Under the pieces are notes generated by a model. It was not told the origin of the DNA and did no database searches. It saw only the letters and a list, made by a program, of their open reading frames with translations. A stretch of DNA of 64,000 nucleotides from Micromonospora cremea (GTDB lineage Bacteria > Actinomycetota > Actinomycetes > Mycobacteriales > Micromonosporaceae): positions 2,791,501-2,855,500 of the forward strand of contig NZ_FSQT01000002.1 of the NCBI RefSeq assembly GCF_900143515.1, read 5' to 3'. Numbering within the stretch: the stretch's first letter is position 1; each line of letters opens with the position of its first letter. Shown one piece after another: positions 33,020-41,267 of the stretch. Made by a program: the position numbers and the translations under genes.

Positions 33020-33517
33020 ATGAGTGCTTTCCCGCCGTTCGCGGTGCCCGGCGTCGAGCCGGAAAGCGGCACCCCGGGCCAGGGCAGCGTGGCTTACCGC
33101 GGTGACCAGCTCGCTGATCTTCCCACTGCGGCTGCTGTCCTCGACCGGTTCCCGGCCGAGCTGATCGGCCTGGCCGGCCCCGACGAGACCCGGGACGAGC
33201 ACCCGATCGCCCGCGCGGACCTGGTGGCGCAGATTTACGTCTCGACCGGTGACGGCCTGCGGTGGGGCCTCGGTTTCGATGACGAGGTCGGCCATCTGGT
33301 CCAGCCGAACCTCGGGTCCATCGTCGAGGACTACCTGGAGAACGCACTCGCCGCGCAGCCCGACGTCGAGTCCGCCTACCACTACGACCGCGAGTCCTTC
33401 CAGGCCGAGACGACCCGGGTGCTCCGGGCCGACGAGATGCTGGCCCGGTGGCTCGACGCGATCCTCATCGCACACCGCGGCTACGCCCAGCAACTTGGCC
33501 GGGCTCTGCCGTACTGA
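33020..33517 (+). CDS. putative immunity protein for the TSP3 toxin
   Basis: A 165-residue cytoplasmic protein with no signal peptide or membrane helix, acidic, with WGLGFDDEVGHLVQPNLGSI in the middle. It starts 67 bp after the toxin stop with GAAGGAC upstream and no other gene between, the normal place for an immunity gene. I do not recognise the family. Immunity function rests on position and size only. Confidence 0.55.
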   Translation: MSAFPPFAVPGVEPESGTPGQGSVAYRGDQLADLPTAAAVLDRFPAELIGLAGPDETRDEHPIARADLVAQIYVSTGDGLRWGLGFDDEVGHLVQPNLGSIVEDYLENALAAQPDVESAYHYDRESFQAETTRVLRADEMLARWLDAILIAHRGYAQQLGRALPY

Positions 33518-33747
33518 ACGGCGCTCACCGGCTGAAGGCCCGGGCCAGGCAGCCGGGCCGAGTCCCTCATGCCGAGGTAGTTCTTGTGTAACCGAGAGTG
33601 CTGGCGTGGCGCCGTAGAACGAGGAGAGCAGAACAGTCTTGCCGCTGCATGTGGGGATCTTACGGATGAGTCCTCCGCAGCGCGCCGCCACCTGCGCCGC
33701 CTGCGTCCTCTGCCGCGTTGAGGCGTGCTGTTCTCGGCCATGCGTGT
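33518..33747. other. 230-bp stretch without a gene
   Basis: I see no supported gene, RNA or strong palindrome here, between the immunity-like gene and the macrodomain fragment. Confidence 0.5.
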
Positions 33748-34032
33748 TCACCGACCGTACTCGAAGGCCTGGTGGATGCGCTCCGCGGTGTGGCGCGTCT
33801 GCTCGTCGAAGAACACGAGACGGACCACTTCCACGGTGGTCGGCTCGGCGTGCAGCGCGGTCAATGCTTGGGCGACGGCATCGTCTTTCGGCCACCGGTC
33901 CACGCCGGAGGAGATCAGCGGGTAGGCGACCGACCGCGCGCCCAGGTCAGCGGCGACGGCCAGCGACGCGGTGTAGCAGCTCCCGACCTCGTGACAGACC
34001 AGTCTCGGGACGTGCGTGACATGTCCGGCTAG
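33748..34032 (-). pseudogene. macrodomain (ADP-ribose-binding) C-terminal fragment
   Basis: Reading from about 34032, VCHEVGSCYTASLAVAADLG, ARSVAYPLISSGVDRWPKDD, AVAQALTALHAEP and VRLVFFDEQT match the second half of Appr-1''-processing macrodomains (SIAFPAISTGIYGWPKDDAA type). The ISSG loop corresponds to the phosphate-binding ISTG. There is no start codon and a TAG lies upstream (34080), so the first half is missing. It is probably a non-functional remnant. Confidence 0.6.
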
Positions 34033-34176
34033 ACGATCATGTTTGTGGTCTCGGGCTTGCCACCGGCTGGGCTTGACCTAATCCTCGACCGGAACGTGCG
34101 AGGCCGGCCAACTGGGAGGCTCGTAGGCAGGTGGTGTGCGGGCGCTTGTGCGCAGCCGAAGACCTGGAGGAGCGAC

Positions 34177-34485
34177 GTGGGCGCGAAGACAGCCCTACTG
34201 GCATTCGCCGATGGAGAGATCCGCTCCGCGTTACTTGGTGCGACACGCTCGGAGCGAGCCGAGACCGAGGCGCTGGTACGTCAGGTCCACCCGGGCTACG
34301 TCGTCGAGCCCGCCGACGACGGTACGTTGCTCGACGACATCAACCCGCCAGATGACATCACGTACGCCACGAAGTTGGCTGGGTTGGAGCTGTTCTGCGA
34401 CTGGCGGCTTGTGTTCGACCGCCCGTCTGAGCTGCCGGAGCACCTGCGTCAAGCGGGAGTGGGCAGCGCGGGTGTGTGGCCGAAG
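34177..34485 (+). pseudogene. DUF6928-like protein, 3'-truncated
   Basis: The gene starts at a GTG with GGAGGAGC upstream and reads GAKTALLAFADGEIRSALLG, TRSERAETEALVRQVHPGY, LFCDWRLVFDRPSELPEHL, the N-terminal half of a widespread actinomycete family. At about 34485 it runs into the GGCACAGATCCGGCACA repeat and the right end of the island. The family's remaining half is absent, so it was cut by integration or deletion. Confidence 0.6.
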
Positions 34486-34492
34486 ATCATCA

Positions 34493-34509
34493 GGCACAGA
34501 TCCGGCACA
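34493..34509 (+). repeat. direct repeat GGCACAGATCCGGCACA, right copy
   Basis: Identical to 27602-27618, in the same orientation, 110 bp before the right att copy. It marks the junction with the truncated DUF6928 gene. Confidence 0.6.
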
Positions 34510-34618
34510 ACCAAGCCCGATAAGCCGTGTCAAACGTCGAGAGGCGTTGACGACGGTTGCGCAGGCCAGCCCGGCGATCGGTCCGGTAGGAGATGATCTA
34601 TCAGGGCTGGAGGTGTAT

Positions 34619-34644
34619 GGGGTTCAAATCCCCTCAGCTCCACC
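34619..34644 (+). repeat. attR core (copy of tRNA-Ala 3' end)
   Basis: 26 bp identical to 27532-27557. No tRNA body lies upstream, so this is the duplicated target and not a second tRNA. Confidence 0.9.
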
Positions 34645-34651
34645 CCAGGTC

Positions 34652-34686
34652 AAAGGCCGTTTCCGCTCGTCGGAGACGGCCTTTTT
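34652..34686 (+). terminator. intrinsic terminator, original end of tRNA-Ala transcript
   Basis: A 14-bp stem from AAAGGCCGTTTCCG (34652-34665) to CGGAGACGGCCTTT (34671-34684) with one G-U pair, a CTCGT loop and a T5 tail. It lies 7 bp past attR, at the distance expected for the tRNA before the island entered. Confidence 0.88.
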
Positions 34687-34797
34687 CGATCTTGTACGGC
34701 AGCAGGAGAGCGGTCCGATGGCAGCCGGCTTCCCCGGTATCGGGGTCGGCGTCGGCGTCCTGTGGCTGGACAAACCGCCGGCCGACGCCGACCGGCC

Positions 34798-34884
34798 AAC
34801 CGCAACATCAGGTTCACCGACGCCGAGGACGACTCGATCAGCGTCACCAACAAGGCCCACCACGTCTGGATCGACCACAACGAC
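34798..34884 (+). pseudogene. pectate lyase (PL1) fragment
   Basis: 29 codons read NRNIRFTDAEDDSISVTNKA then HHVWIDHND, the conserved core of pectate lyases around the calcium-binding Asp and WIDHN motif. Sequence on both sides is unrelated or shifted. A short decayed remnant with no function expected. Confidence 0.55.
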
Positions 34885-35080
34885 GATCCTGGATCCGTAC
34901 CGACCACGGCGGGTCGAACACCGATCGGAGCAGGAACGCGCCGCGCGCTTTCGGCCCGTCCAACAGCCCCGCCGGTGCGTACACGCACCACAGGCCGGTA
35001 GAACCCTGGTGAGACGCCCAGACATGGAGCCGAGCGTCTCACTCATTCCCGGTCAGGCCCCGCTCGGCTTGACTAGTGAC

Positions 35081-35935
35081 ATGAGAGAGAACGTGCACGA
35101 ACAGCCCATCCTGGTCCTCGGCGGTACTGGCAAGACCGGTCGTCGCGTGGCGGACCGCCTCACCGCCCTCGGCCGTCCGGTACGGGTCGGTTCCCGCTCC
35201 GGCGAGCCACGGTTCGACTGGACCGACCAGAGCACCTGGGCTGGCGTGCTGGAAGGGGTCGGGTCGGTGTACCTGGTGTACTACCCGGACCTGGCCGCAC
35301 CGGACGCGCCCGCCACAATCCGCGCGTTCGTCGAGCAGGCGGTGGCCGGCGGCGTCGAGCGGATCGTCCTGCTCTCCGGCCGGGGCGAGGAGGCGGCTCA
35401 GCTCTGCGAGCAGGTGGTACAGCGATCCGGCGCGGAGTGGACGATCCTGCGGGCGAGCTGGTTCAGCCAGAACTTCAGCGAGGATTTCTTGGTGGACTCG
35501 GTGCGCGGCGACGAGATCGTGCTCCCGGCCGGCGACGTCGGGGAGCCCTTCGTCGACGCCGACGACATCGCCGAGATCGCGGTCGCGGCGCTGACCGAGG
35601 CGGGCCACGTGGGTGAGGTCTACGAACTGACCGGGCCGCGGCTGCTCACCTTCGCCGAGGCGACCGACGAGATCGCCAAGGCGGTTGGGCGACCGATCAC
35701 CTACCAGTCGGTCTCCCCGCAGGAGTACGCGGAGGTAATGGCGCGTTACCAGGTGCCCGCCGAGCTGGTGGCCGTCCTGACCGACCTGTTCGGCAAGGTC
35801 CTGGACGGGCGTAACGCCCACCTGACCGACGGTGTGCAACGCGCTCTGGGCCGCCGGCCGAGGGACTTCGCGGACTACGCGCGGGACGCCGCCGCCACTG
35901 GCGTCTGGGCGACCGAACAAGCGGATCGGGGCTGA
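35081..35935 (+). CDS. NmrA-like NAD(P)-binding oxidoreductase
   Basis: A 284-residue atypical SDR. The nucleotide motif is LVLGGTGKTGRRVADRL near the N-terminus, followed by VGSRSGEP, a short central region (VERIVLLSGRGEEAAQ), ILRASWFSQNFSEDF and EPFVDADDIAEIA, the pattern of NmrA/NAD(P)H azoreductase-type proteins. The substrate is unknown. Only 5 bp separate it from the DUF1772 gene, so they form an operon. Confidence 0.87.
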   Translation: MRENVHEQPILVLGGTGKTGRRVADRLTALGRPVRVGSRSGEPRFDWTDQSTWAGVLEGVGSVYLVYYPDLAAPDAPATIRAFVEQAVAGGVERIVLLSGRGEEAAQLCEQVVQRSGAEWTILRASWFSQNFSEDFLVDSVRGDEIVLPAGDVGEPFVDADDIAEIAVAALTEAGHVGEVYELTGPRLLTFAEATDEIAKAVGRPITYQSVSPQEYAEVMARYQVPAELVAVLTDLFGKVLDGRNAHLTDGVQRALGRRPRDFADYARDAAATGVWATEQADRG

Positions 35936-35940
35936 TCGTC

Positions 35941-36441
35941 ATGAACACGCTGGCAGCCTGGTCGGCGGCGGTGACCCTGGCGGTGACCGGTCTGATCGCA
36001 GGGGTCTACTACGCCTTCTCCGTGTCCGTGATGCCCGGGTTGAACGCGACCGACGCCGGCACCGCGATCCGGGCCATGACGAACATCAACCAGAAGATCC
36101 AGAATCCGCTCTTCTTCGTGACCTTCTTCGGTCCCATCCTCGCGGCTACGATCACCGGCGTACTGCTGCTGATCCTCGGCCACCGTCCGGCGGCGCTGCT
36201 GTTCTTCCTGGCCGGGGCCGCGTACCTGGTGGGCGCGTTCATCCCGACGGTGGCCCTCAACGTGCCGATGAACGATGCGCTCGACGCGGCCGGTGTGCCG
36301 ACCGACCCGGCGGAGGCGGCGCGGATCTGGGCGGACTACGCCTCGCGCTGGACCTGGTGGAACACCGTGCGCGCCGGGGCGAGCGTGGTAAGCCTGCTGC
36401 TTGCCGGGTTCGGCGTCTACCTCTGGGGCAGCCAGCGGTGA
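35941..36441 (+). CDS. DUF1772 (anthrone oxygenase-like) membrane protein
   Basis: A 166-residue four-helix membrane protein with DUF1772 features: GVYYAFSVSVMPGL at the N-terminus (the conserved F/Y-S-x-x-V-M-P-G-L), MTNINQKIQNPLFF, VALNVPMND and WADYASRWTWWNTVR. Family members include cofactor-free anthrone oxygenases, but most bacterial members are uncharacterised. Co-transcribed with the NmrA-like gene. Confidence 0.85.
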   Translation: MNTLAAWSAAVTLAVTGLIAGVYYAFSVSVMPGLNATDAGTAIRAMTNINQKIQNPLFFVTFFGPILAATITGVLLLILGHRPAALLFFLAGAAYLVGAFIPTVALNVPMNDALDAAGVPTDPAEAARIWADYASRWTWWNTVRAGASVVSLLLAGFGVYLWGSQR

Positions 36442-36446
36442 TCACG

Positions 36447-36826
36447 TCACCCCGGCGGGGTGCGGATCGGGCGATGCCCAGCGGATCGGTCAACCGGGCC
36501 TGCGGCCTCGACCAGGATCCGCTGGGCGTGCGCGACGAAGGGTCCGTCGGTCTGGATCCGCTCGTGCAGGGCGGCGAGCCGGTCGCGGTACCGATCGAGT
36601 ACCCCAACGGGGGTTGGCCGGCAGCGGCCCCGCGATGACGTCGGCGAGTTCGTGGACCGTGCCGGGGCCGATCTGTCGAGAGAGGAAGGTGCGGCCGGGC
36701 AGAGCAGCCGGGCAACCTCCGCCCACCAGGTGTCCACCGAGTGCCGGCTGACCACCAGGTCGAAGCAACCGTCACGGAACGGCAGGTCAGCGGCGTCTGA
36801 GAGGCGGCGACCACGGGTCACTGACG
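36447..36826 (-). pseudogene. class I SAM methyltransferase fragment, frameshifted
   Basis: Three frames in order give one protein: SDAADLPFRDGCFDLVVSRH and WWAEVARLL, then (shifted near 36697) RTFLSRQIGPGTVHELADVI, then (shifted near 36610) VLDRYRDRLAALHERIQTDG. This is the post-motif-I to motif-III part of a methyltransferase; the AdoMet glycine loop is missing. At least two frameshifts and a 5' truncation make it non-functional. Confidence 0.6.
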
Positions 36827-36854
36827 TGCGCCTCCACAGCCACATCGGTCGGCC

Positions 36855-37259
36855 TCAGTGTCGGCTGTCGCGGCCCTGCAGCCAGGGCGCGATGACCACA
36901 GTGGGCAGGGCGAGGAACATGGCGATGAGATGGGCGGCCCAAGCCCATGGAGCGAGGCTGGTACCGTCCATCCCCGCGTGGTCGATGAGCAGCGCCCAAC
37001 CGCACGGGATGAACAGCAATCCCATCGCGACGGCACCCGCCCACAGCAAAGCCAGCGAGCGACGGACAGCGGCCGCCGTCAAAACGACCGTCACCGCAGC
37101 CGGTACGCCCAACAACACGCTCGCCTGGCTCCAGTCGACACCCTGAGGGGCCGAGGTCCCAACACGAAGATCGGCGTCAGCCAAGGCCCAGCTCCACCCG
37201 GCCGCGATGTTGGCGAGGCTGAGAAACGAACCTGCCCACATGAACCAGACGGCTCTCAC
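36855..37259 (-). CDS. small polytopic membrane protein
   Basis: A 134-residue protein with four predicted helices (WAGSFLSLANIAAGWSWAL, ASVLLGVPAAVTVVLTAAAV, LALLWAGAVAMGLLFIPCGW, HLIAMFLALPTVVIAPWL). No family recognised. The continuous helical pattern and an ATG at the right place support a real gene, but no clear SD is present. Confidence 0.55.
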   Translation of the reverse strand: MRAVWFMWAGSFLSLANIAAGWSWALADADLRVGTSAPQGVDWSQASVLLGVPAAVTVVLTAAAVRRSLALLWAGAVAMGLLFIPCGWALLIDHAGMDGTSLAPWAWAAHLIAMFLALPTVVIAPWLQGRDSRH

Positions 37260-37675
37260 GGCGGCAGCATAGTCATCGCGTCACATGTCCTTCGGTGACC
37301 AACTAAGTGACGATCGGTGCGACGCCAGCGGACAAGGGCGGACGGAAGCGGACCGCTTCGGCAGGTCACGGGCTACGAAACCGCAGCTCACGTGGCAGCG
37401 TTGGTTGCCTGGGGGGCAAGGAGTCCGTGGCTTTGGCGATACGTTGGGCGCAGCATGTGCAAGGCCGTCGCTGGCTGGCTGGGTCGCCATCCCTCAGCCA
37501 GAGTCTTGCGGACGACTGCCGCGACCGTCGACGGAAGGGACAGGGGCCGACGGGCCGCCGATCCAGTTGCTCGGGTGGTCCTGACGCATGCTGACCAGCA
37601 GCACGCTGCCCTTGCAGTCGCCAGTGTGGGGGGCGGCCTTTCCGATCTTGTGCCGTGGAGGCGGAGCCCCTGCGA
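37260..37675. other. 416-bp stretch without a recognised gene
   Basis: The open frames here have no recognisable motif or good SD; composition is less biased than in neighbouring genes. It may be decayed DNA. Confidence 0.5.
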
Positions 37676-38101
37676 CTAGTAGTGGTTGTCGATCGGCTGG
37701 CGCGCCTCGTCAAACAGCGCCGGTCCCTCGTACCGCACCGGAGGCAGTGGCGGGTTGGCAGGCTTGACCTCCTCGAACTGTTCGGTGGACAGGGCGTACA
37801 CCACCCGGCCGAGGCCGGACCGATCGATCGCGGTCGCGCACATCGGGCAGGGCTGGCAACTGGTGAACATGGTGGTGCCAGCCGCCACGTCGGGGGCGAG
37901 TTCCCGGGCGGCCCAGCGGGCCAGTTTCAGCTCCGGGTGGGCGGTGATGTCCGAGTCGGAAACCACGGTGTTGTGGTCCTCGATCAGGACTGTGCCGTCC
38001 GCATCGACAAGTAACGAGCCGAATGGCCGTTCGCCGGACGCTCCGGCCTGGCCTGCGATTTCCACGGCACGGCGGAGAAGCTTCTCATCGTCGGGCGTCA
38101 T
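37676..38101 (-). CDS. nucleoside/base deaminase (CDA fold)
   Basis: A 141-residue zinc deaminase. The metal/catalytic motif is HPELKLARWA (HxE form, with Pro in the middle), and the second is TSCQPCPMCATAI (PCxxC). The overall form is closest to guanine or tRNA-adenosine deaminase-like stand-alone enzymes; the substrate is unproven. GGAGG overlaps the stop of the upstream LLM gene, 8 nt before the ATG, so the two are co-translated. Confidence 0.88.
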   Translation of the reverse strand: MTPDDEKLLRRAVEIAGQAGASGERPFGSLLVDADGTVLIEDHNTVVSDSDITAHPELKLARWAARELAPDVAAGTTMFTSCQPCPMCATAIDRSGLGRVVYALSTEQFEEVKPANPPLPPVRYEGPALFDEARQPIDNHY

Positions 38102-38109
38102 CGGTCCTC

Positions 38110-38967
38110 CTAGGATTTGTGGTGAGCGGCCACGGCCGCGAGTGTCTGCCAGGCGCGTTCGGGCTGGCGGATCTCGGTCAGGTCGCCGTTGAACGGGTCG
38201 AGCACCACCGTCTCCGCGCCGAGCAGACGAATCTGGTCGATGTCGGCAATGATCTGGTGGATGGTCCCGACACCGGCGAGACGGTCCGGGTCGCTGATCG
38301 GCTCACGGGTCTCCTGAAGTGCCATGCGCGGCATCAACGCGGGCACCGGGCGACCCAGTTCGCCGGCGATGGCCTTGAGTCGCCCGGCCGCCTCCGCCAG
38401 CCATCCAGGCGTGAACCGCAGCGGGTGCCACGCGTCACCGAGCCGGACGGCGCGTCGCATGCCGGCGTCGCTGTTGCCGCCGATCCAGATCGGGATCGCC
38501 TCCGTGTCGTAGTCGTCGGTGTCGCGCCAGGCGTCACGCATGGCGTTCAGGTACTCGTCGGTCAGCGCGCCGCGCCGGCGGTACGGCACGCCGAGCGCCT
38601 CGAACTCCTGCCGGGCCCAGCCGACGCCGACACCGAGGACGAGCCGGCCGCCGCTGAGCCGGTTGAGGTTCGCCGCCATCCGGGCGGTGAGCAGCGGGTG
38701 CCGGTACGGGACGATGAGCACGGTGGTGCCCAGCCGGACCCGGCGGGTCACCGCGGCCAGCCAGGACAGCGTCGTGAACGGCTCATAGAACGGCGCGGGA
38801 TACTGCTCGGCCACGTCCGGGGTCACCGCGATGTGGTCGGAGACCATCAGCAGGTCGAAGCCGAGGCCCTCGACCGTCTGCGCCCACTGCCGCAGCATCT
38901 CGGGATCGGTGCCCGGGGCGAAGTTCGGTACGTTCACGCCAATCTGCACAGGTTCAAGGCTAGTCAC
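38110..38967 (-). CDS. LLM-class F420-dependent oxidoreductase
   Basis: A 285-residue luciferase-like monooxygenase-fold protein: FDLLMVSDHIAVTPDV, LAAVTRRVRLGTTVLIVPYR, LSGGRLVLGVGVGWARQEFE and IPIWIGGNSDAGMRRAV are the standard F420/FMN-site blocks. In actinomycetes such proteins mostly use F420; no partner specifies the substrate. The GTG at 38967 is used; a GTG six codons in is also possible. Operon with the deaminase. Confidence 0.9.
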   Translation of the reverse strand: MTSLEPVQIGVNVPNFAPGTDPEMLRQWAQTVEGLGFDLLMVSDHIAVTPDVAEQYPAPFYEPFTTLSWLAAVTRRVRLGTTVLIVPYRHPLLTARMAANLNRLSGGRLVLGVGVGWARQEFEALGVPYRRRGALTDEYLNAMRDAWRDTDDYDTEAIPIWIGGNSDAGMRRAVRLGDAWHPLRFTPGWLAEAAGRLKAIAGELGRPVPALMPRMALQETREPISDPDRLAGVGTIHQIIADIDQIRLLGAETVVLDPFNGDLTEIRQPERAWQTLAAVAAHHKS

Positions 38968-39039
38968 CGTGGAATCGGCCCGTGAACCTCATGTTCACCG
39001 GACTTGGTGGCTCCCGGCGTGGATCCACCGGTCGTTTGG

Positions 39040-39160
39040 CGAATGGCCGAGGATCTTGATGTCGTCGATTGGCATCCTGACCGAGCTGCAGGAAGATGGC
39101 CGCCTGCCGATCACCGAGCTCAGCCGACGGGTCAAACCGAGTGCGTCGGCCGCCAACGTC
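39040..39160 (+). pseudogene. Lrp/AsnC regulator fragment
   Basis: Two frames joined at about 39074 give DLDVVDW then ILTELQEDGRLPITELSRRV, the N-terminal HTH of Lrp/AsnC regulators; a 2-bp loss (expected CAGATC, found CATC) explains the shift. Nothing beyond SRRV matches. A short remnant. Confidence 0.5.
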
Positions 39161-39245
39161 GTCTGCAGCGCCACCCTGCCCCATCGCGGCCCGCGCCCGA
39201 GCCAGCCTCGCCCTTGACAGGATGGTGCCGCTCCGGGCACCGAAG

Positions 39246-40004
39246 TCAGGAGAAACGATCCGTCATCGCGGGTACCAGGCCGTGCTGTCGCATGACGTTC
39301 GTCAACTCGTGCAGGGTTGCGCTCACTGCTGCGGAGGAATCATCTCTCAACAGGACGGTCACGTCGAGGCACCAGGCCACCTCTCGACCAACTCGGCGCA
39401 CGACCCAGACGAACTGGTCGCCGCCCTGATCCAGGTAACCGGTGACGACTGACCCCGGAGGACGCGGTGCGCCGTCTCCGGTCGACTGCCAGAGCGTCCT
39501 GAGGCTCTCCACCTGATCCTCCCGGAGATCCTTCGCGAAGAGAACGCGGTAGACGCGCCGTTCGTGGAACCCGGGAGGTGGGTGCGCGGGACCGAGCCGC
39601 AGCGGCGGAGCGGCGGCGATCGGCTGGTGGTCGCGGAAGTACGTGCGCAGGACTGCTTCGGGCGGCAACTGCCCGCCACCGAGCTCGCGGTAAACGCTCT
39701 CGGCCCTCTTGCGGGAGGCGGGCACCACCCGGTCCAGCACTTCGCGATCTGTGCGCATGCTCTGGCTGAACGAAGCGGAACTCCACCAGTCGGCACCTGA
39801 CGGCGTCCAGCCGGCGCTGTCCAGCCCCGCCGTCGAGAAATCAGCGTGACGGGTGAACTCCTCGACGACGATCCCCTCCACAGCGGCGGCCGGACCACGG
39901 TCGCCCGGCTTCGTCAGGAGCATGTAGTAGTCGAGCGGAAGTCGGCGCTCGGTCGCCTCGACGACCGTCGTTCCAGGTTCTGCCCGAGGCGGCCCGGCAG
40001 GCAT
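39246..40004 (-). CDS. hypothetical protein
   Basis: 252 residues from the ATG at 40004 (GGAGG 9 nt upstream; the ATG at 40013 abuts that SD). A soluble alpha/beta protein with LDYYMLLTKPGDRG, FFRDH-like TYFRDHQPIAAAPPLRLGP, and a C-terminal part with VTGYLDQGGDQFVWVVRRVG and VTVLLRDDSSAAVSATLHEL. No signal peptide. I do not recognise the family. Confidence 0.65.
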   Translation of the reverse strand: MPAGPPRAEPGTTVVEATERRLPLDYYMLLTKPGDRGPAAAVEGIVVEEFTRHADFSTAGLDSAGWTPSGADWWSSASFSQSMRTDREVLDRVVPASRKRAESVYRELGGGQLPPEAVLRTYFRDHQPIAAAPPLRLGPAHPPPGFHERRVYRVLFAKDLREDQVESLRTLWQSTGDGAPRPPGSVVTGYLDQGGDQFVWVVRRVGREVAWCLDVTVLLRDDSSAAVSATLHELTNVMRQHGLVPAMTDRFS

Positions 40005-40111
40005 CAGCGACATCCTCCGTCTTCCGTCTCTATCGGGGATTCCGGGCCACCGTAGCGAAGGGAGGCGCCGTCCCAGGCGACTAGCATCCGGTGTCGACGT
40101 GAGGAGCCCAC

Positions 40112-41197
40112 ATGACATCGCCGGCCCAGACTCGGTTCGGTCTCGTCGGCAGTGGTTGGCGGGGCGAGTTCTTCCTCCGCCTGGCCAGACTGCTGCCGGA
40201 GCGGTTCCGGGCGACCGGGGTGGTCACGCGTACCGAATCGCGCGGTGCCGCGGTGACGGCCAAGTGGGGCGTGCGGACCTTCCGCACGACGGCCGAACTG
40301 CTCGCCCACGAGCGGCCGGACTTCGTCATCGTGTCGGTGCCCTGGCCGGTGACGCCCGAGGTGACCCGCGACCTGGTCGCGGCCGGCGTGCCGGTGCTCG
40401 CCGAGACGCCGCCGGCGCCCGACCTGGCGGGGCTGCGGTCCCTCTGGTCCGACGTCGGAGGCAGCGGCTTGGTGCAAGTCGCCGAGCAGTACCTGCTGAT
40501 GCCCGGGCACGCGGCCCGTCTGGAGGTGATCCGAGCCGGGGTGCTCGGTGAACCGACGTCCGTCCAGGTCTCCTCGACGCACCTGTACCACGCGGTCTCG
40601 CTGATCCGTTGCCTGCTCGGCGTCGGGTACGACGCCGCCGAGGTCAGCGCGCGGGTGTTCGTCGCGCCGCTGGCCAACCCGTTGTCACCCGCCGGCTGGA
40701 GTGGTGACGCCACTCCGCAGCAGATCTCCACCACCCTGGCCACCATCGACTTCGGCGGGCGGATGGGGTTGTACGACTTCACCGACAACCAGTGGTGGAA
40801 TCCGCTGCGTACCCGCCGTTTGGTGGTGCGGGGGTCGCTCGGCGAGTTGGTGGACGATCGGGTGGTCCGCCTGGTCGACCCGACCACGCCGGTGGAGTCG
40901 TCCCTGGTGCGGCGGCAGACCGGCGTCGACCTGAACCTCGAAGGGCTCGACCTGAAGCACATCAGCTTCGACGGCAGCGTGGTCTACCGGAATCCGTTCG
41001 TCGGCAGCGGATTGTCCGACGACGACATCGCCGTGGCCGACATCTTGGCTCGTGCCGGCGCCTGGGCGCGAGAGCAGGGCCCGGCGCCGTATCCCCTGGC
41101 GGAGGCGTGCCAGGACCACCTCATCAGCCTCGCCATCGAGGAATCGGTACGCACCGACCGTCCGGTCGTCACCGCCAAGGAGGCGTGGGCACGGTAG
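40112..41197 (+). CDS. Gfo/Idh/MocA family oxidoreductase
   Basis: A 361-residue NAD(P)-dependent sugar-type dehydrogenase. The Rossmann start is FGLVGSGWRGEFFLRLARLL, and the family motif normally EKP is here VLAETPPAPDLAGL, with Thr-Pro replacing Lys-Pro; the C-terminal alpha/beta domain follows. Loss of the EKP lysine could mean altered or no catalysis. GAGGAG precedes the ATG. No sugar operon is adjacent. Confidence 0.85.
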   Translation: MTSPAQTRFGLVGSGWRGEFFLRLARLLPERFRATGVVTRTESRGAAVTAKWGVRTFRTTAELLAHERPDFVIVSVPWPVTPEVTRDLVAAGVPVLAETPPAPDLAGLRSLWSDVGGSGLVQVAEQYLLMPGHAARLEVIRAGVLGEPTSVQVSSTHLYHAVSLIRCLLGVGYDAAEVSARVFVAPLANPLSPAGWSGDATPQQISTTLATIDFGGRMGLYDFTDNQWWNPLRTRRLVVRGSLGELVDDRVVRLVDPTTPVESSLVRRQTGVDLNLEGLDLKHISFDGSVVYRNPFVGSGLSDDDIAVADILARAGAWAREQGPAPYPLAEACQDHLISLAIEESVRTDRPVVTAKEAWAR

Positions 41198-41267
41198 CCG
41201 CGGGCCGAGATCGATCTGTGCTCCGGTCGTGTTCGGGTCCTGACTCGCCGTGGCTAGCGTGCCGGGT

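Larger units (their letters stand above)
27532..34644. mobile_element. 7.1-kb degenerate integrative element in tRNA-Ala
   Basis: The 26 bp 27532-27557 (tRNA T-arm to CCA) recur exactly at 34619-34644. Between them lie a tyrosine integrase facing the tRNA, an excisionase remnant, an IS110 fragment, a truncated ABC ATPase, a secreted toxin-like gene with a partner, and macrodomain and DUF6928 fragments. No replication or transfer genes remain. The original tRNA terminator is found just beyond the right copy. The integrase has a stop codon, so the element is probably immobile unless helped in trans. Confidence 0.88.

Noticed and set aside
30664..33072. Long minus-strand frame opposite the toxin gene
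   Set aside because: No motif; the + strand has a signal peptide, TSP3 repeats and a good start.
34619..34644. Second tRNA-Ala
   Set aside because: Only the T-arm to CCA part is present; it is the att duplicate.
37285..37584. Possible genes in the gap before the deaminase
   Set aside because: Several short frames without start signal, motif or coding composition.
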